8,307 bases of DNA from an uncultured Pseudomonadota bacterium (GTDB taxonomy: Bacteria; Pseudomonadota; Gammaproteobacteria; Methylococcales; Methylomonadaceae), in contig CAIZCB010000229.1 of NCBI GenBank assembly GCA_903931355.1, positions 1-8,307 of the forward strand. Reading direction: 5' to 3'. Made by a program: the position numbers and the translations under genes. The notes beneath the pieces were generated by a model, which saw only the letters and a program-made list of their open reading frames with translations, ran no database searches and had not been told where the DNA came from. Within the stretch, counting starts at the first letter, position 1. The number at the start of each line of letters is the position of its first letter. Shown here in pieces: positions 6,301 to 8,307 of the stretch.

Positions 6301-6327
6301 AATCCCAAACTTTGTATTTTTGGGATT
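6301..6327. repeat. Perfect 9-bp inverted repeat in front of chrA
   Basis: AATCCCAAA (6301-6309) and TTTGGGATT (6319-6327) flank a 9-base AT-rich loop and end 11 bases before the chrA ATG. No T-tract follows on either strand in terminator position, so a regulatory operator or an RNA hairpin near the ribosome site is more likely than a terminator. A TAAAAT -10-like hexamer (6298-6303) overlaps its left arm. Confidence 0.55.
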
Positions 6328-6338
6328 ATGTAGGCGTT

Positions 6339-7712
6339 ATGACCAACCAGCACAAACCCGCTTTGGTAGCGGACAATTTAAGCAACCAACAGCCCCCCAA
6401 TCCCATCAGCTTTTGGCAAGCCTTTTTATTCTGGTTAAAACTAGGCTTTATCAGTTTCGGCGGCCCCGCAGGGCAAATTGCCATGATGCATCAAGAGTTA
6501 GTCGAAAAACGCCGCTGGTTATCAGAACAGCGTTTCTTACATGCCTTGAACTACTGCATGTTGCTACCTGGCCCCGAAGCACAGCAATTAGCCACTTATA
6601 TTGGTTGGTTAATGCATCGTAGTCTTGGTGGTGTGGTAGCTGGGGTGTTATTCGTATTGCCGTCGTTGTTGATTCTAATTGGCTTGGGTTGGATTTATCT
6701 GGCTTATGGTCATCTACCAGCCATTAGCGGTGTGCTTTATGGCATCAAACCCGCTGTGACAGCGATAGTGCTGTTTGCCGCCTATCGTATCGGCTCAAGA
6801 GCTTTGCAAAACTGGCTGTTATGGAGTTTGGCGGGGTTAGCGTTTCTGGCGATTTTTATATTCGATATGCCTTTTCCGTTGATCGTATTGAGCGCGGCGA
6901 TTTTTGGCGCGCTGGGCGGTAAGCTTGCCCCAACTAAATTCAAAATGGGCGGTGGCCATCGCGCATCCCAAAAAAGCTATGGCCCCGCTTTGATTGATGA
7001 CCAAACGCCTACTCCAGATCATGCTTTATTCAGTTGGTTACGACTGGCAAAAGTCCTGTTATTCGGTTTGTTGTTATGGGGCGGCGCAATCGGCTTTCTG
7101 TATAGCCAATATGGTTGGAATGGCGCGTTGACCCAAATGGCTTGGTTTTTTACCAAAGCAGCCTTGCTAACCTTTGGTGGTGCCTATGCGGTTTTGCCTT
7201 ATGTTTATCAGGGGGCAGTTGAGACATTTAATTGGTTAAGCCCGCAACAAATGATGGACGGTTTAGCGCTCGGAGAAACCACACCTGGGCCGCTGATTAT
7301 GGTGGTGACCTTTGTTGGTTTTGTCGCTGGCTGGAGCAAAGAACTGTTTGGCGGTGATCAACTGTTTTTAGCCGGTGCGGTTGCCGCCTGCGTGGTGACT
7401 TACTTTACTTTCTTACCGAGCTTTGTGTTTATTCTCGCTGGTGGGCCATTGGTCGAATCGACCCACGGTAACTTGAAATTCACCGCACCATTAACCGCTA
7501 TTACCGCGGCAGTCGTCGGCGTGATTCTCAATTTAGCGTGGTTTTTTGCGCTACATGTTTTCTATCCACATGGCTATGGCGAACAGATTGATGCGGTGGC
7601 GGTTGTGATTAGTTTGGCCGCTTTAATTGCCTTGCTGCGATTCAAAATTGGCGTAATTAGCGTGATTTTGGTTTGTGGAGTGATTGGGTTAGCGTTGAAT
7701 TTTATTGCTTAA
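6339..7712 (+). CDS. chrA: Chromate transporter ChrA, two-domain CHR family
   Basis: Inner-membrane efflux protein of the CHR superfamily, which exports chromate and so protects against it. At 457 residues it is the long form with two homologous halves. The first half (about 25-195) carries LGFISFGGPAGQIAMM at 35-50 and the LLPGPEAQQLATYIGW motif at 75-90. The second (about 235-455) repeats them as LLTFGGAYAVLPYV at 276-289 and LGETTPGPLIMVVTFVGF at 311-328. Ten or more hydrophobic segments are evident, with a hydrophilic linker at 195-230. The ATG at 6339 is chosen over a TTG at 6294, which would place the hairpin inside the coding region; only a weak AGG precedes it. Substrate is inferred from the family; homologues without chromate function exist. 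No chrB regulator is visible beside it. Confidence 0.93.
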   Translation: MTNQHKPALVADNLSNQQPPNPISFWQAFLFWLKLGFISFGGPAGQIAMMHQELVEKRRWLSEQRFLHALNYCMLLPGPEAQQLATYIGWLMHRSLGGVVAGVLFVLPSLLILIGLGWIYLAYGHLPAISGVLYGIKPAVTAIVLFAAYRIGSRALQNWLLWSLAGLAFLAIFIFDMPFPLIVLSAAIFGALGGKLAPTKFKMGGGHRASQKSYGPALIDDQTPTPDHALFSWLRLAKVLLFGLLLWGGAIGFLYSQYGWNGALTQMAWFFTKAALLTFGGAYAVLPYVYQGAVETFNWLSPQQMMDGLALGETTPGPLIMVVTFVGFVAGWSKELFGGDQLFLAGAVAACVVTYFTFLPSFVFILAGGPLVESTHGNLKFTAPLTAITAAVVGVILNLAWFFALHVFYPHGYGEQIDAVAVVISLAALIALLRFKIGVISVILVCGVIGLALNFIA

Positions 7713-7729
7713 AAATCAGAGAGTACCCA

Positions 7730-7984
7730 ATGACCGAAGCTATAAGCGACATCAAACAATGGGGCGACAATTTATGGATTTATCTACCATCCGTTGTCGT
7801 CAAAAAAGCCCATTTGCATAATCATCAAAGAGTGCGTATTGCTGTCGAGGATGGCAAGGTGATCATCACGCCACTGAAAGACCAAGCTCTAACATTAGAG
7901 CAACGCCTAGCTCAATTCGATCCCGACAGACATGGTGGCGAAGTGATGAATAGCGAGCAAATCCTTGGCGCTGAACGTTGGTAG
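7730..7984 (+). CDS. MazE/AbrB-type antitoxin
   Basis: An 84-residue antitoxin. The N-terminal half is a swapped-hairpin AbrB/MazE DNA-binding fold: IKQWGDNLWIYLP at 8-20, LHNHQRVRIAVEDGKVIITPL at 29-49. The acidic C-terminal tail, LTLEQRLAQFDPDRHGGEVM followed by LGAERW, resembles the MazE tail that binds toxin. It should neutralise the toxin encoded next and repress the pair together with it. The start at 7730 is chosen because the fold begins there; the longer open frame to 7673 lies inside chrA. It follows the chrA stop by 17 bases, so it may be read from chrA as well as from its own promoter, which I could not identify. The stop overlaps the toxin start by 7 bases. Confidence 0.88.
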   Translation: MTEAISDIKQWGDNLWIYLPSVVVKKAHLHNHQRVRIAVEDGKVIITPLKDQALTLEQRLAQFDPDRHGGEVMNSEQILGAERW

Positions 7985-8307
7985 CGATTAAACAACAATC
8001 GGCTTGGGTGTCTAATCGGCAAGAGATTATCTGGATTGATTGTAATCCACAAGTTGGTCAGGCAATGCGCGACATCCATCCATTTCTTGTCTTATCGCCT
8101 CGTATTTTTAACGAGAAAACCTCTCTAGTCATCGGTTTACCAATGACAACCGCTATCTACAATGCCGACAATCCTTTTGCTGTTGCCGTCGGTAAAGCCA
8201 GCGGTCGTAAAGCAGAGCTAACTAGCTATGTGCTGTGCCACCAACCAAAATCATTCGACTGGCGTTTACACAAAGCCAAGCCTCACCCGCTAAAATCACT
8301 ACCAGAC
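7978..8307 (+). CDS. MazF/PemK-family toxin (3' end cut by window edge)
   Basis: Probable sequence-specific mRNA endoribonuclease, held inactive by the preceding antitoxin. The visible 110 residues show the MazF barrel: EIIWIDCNP at 16-24 (the usual IxWVDFxP strand), HPFLVLSPRIFN at 34-45, LPMTT at 54-58 with the conserved threonines, and HQPKSFDWR at 88-96 in the place of the usual DQVKSIDWR. Probably 10-20 residues are missing beyond the edge. The start is uncertain: TTG at 7978 overlaps the antitoxin stop by 7 bases and fits a coupled pair, while GTG at 8008 would give a protein starting ten residues later. Odd point: the arginine of the usual RPxVVLSP motif, implicated in catalysis in E. 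coli MazF, is His34 here. Confidence 0.85.
   Translation, partial: MVAIKQQSAWVSNRQEIIWIDCNPQVGQAMRDIHPFLVLSPRIFNEKTSLVIGLPMTTAIYNADNPFAVAVGKASGRKAELTSYVLCHQPKSFDWRLHKAKPHPLKSLPD

Noticed and set aside
6173..6622. 149-codon plus-strand open frame overlapping DUF2442 and chrA
   Set aside because: It lies in an alternative frame across two genes with clear family signatures; the translation is not protein-like.

Overview
The window looks like chromosomal DNA of a moderate-GC gammaproteobacterium. The Zur, PurE/PurK, ThiD/ThiE and ChrA proteins all read as gammaproteobacterial versions. Genus is not resolvable from the sequence alone; a sulfur- or methane-oxidising lineage is only a guess.

Layout. 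(1) 1-3231, minus strand: a tightly coupled operon, transcribed ligA-like -> thiD -> thiE, with 4-base ATGA overlaps at both junctions. thiE runs off the left edge. The first gene is a strongly diverged NAD-dependent DNA ligase that keeps the whole LigA domain order but has substitutions at several NAD-contacting positions. (2) 3232-3829: about 600 bases without a convincing gene. It holds the ligA-operon promoter, a 101-bp imperfect inverted-repeat element, a small palindrome, an inverted pair of dRS3-type repeats (ATTCCC-N8-GGGAAT) and a minus-strand intrinsic terminator that ends the next operon. (3) 3830-5892, minus strand: purE -> purK -> zur. purE and purK overlap by 4 bases, and purK and zur abut (TAAATG). 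This couples the two-step CAIR branch of purine synthesis with the zinc-uptake repressor. (4) 6027-8307, plus strand: a small DUF2442 protein, a two-domain chromate transporter (chrA), then a mazE-like antitoxin and a mazF-like toxin that overlap by 7 bases. The toxin is cut by the right edge.

How it fits together. The left half is housekeeping metabolism: thiamine phosphate assembly and purine synthesis, each with an attached non-metabolic gene (ligase or Zur). The right half is accessory: metal oxyanion efflux, a DUF2442 orphan and a toxin-antitoxin pair. The repeat-rich gap separates the two minus-strand operons. I see no complete insertion sequence, CRISPR array, tRNA or rRNA. No single new system stands out; the most interesting items are the diverged ligase, the cluster of dispersed repeats, and a MazF-like toxin in which the usual catalytic arginine position reads as histidine.
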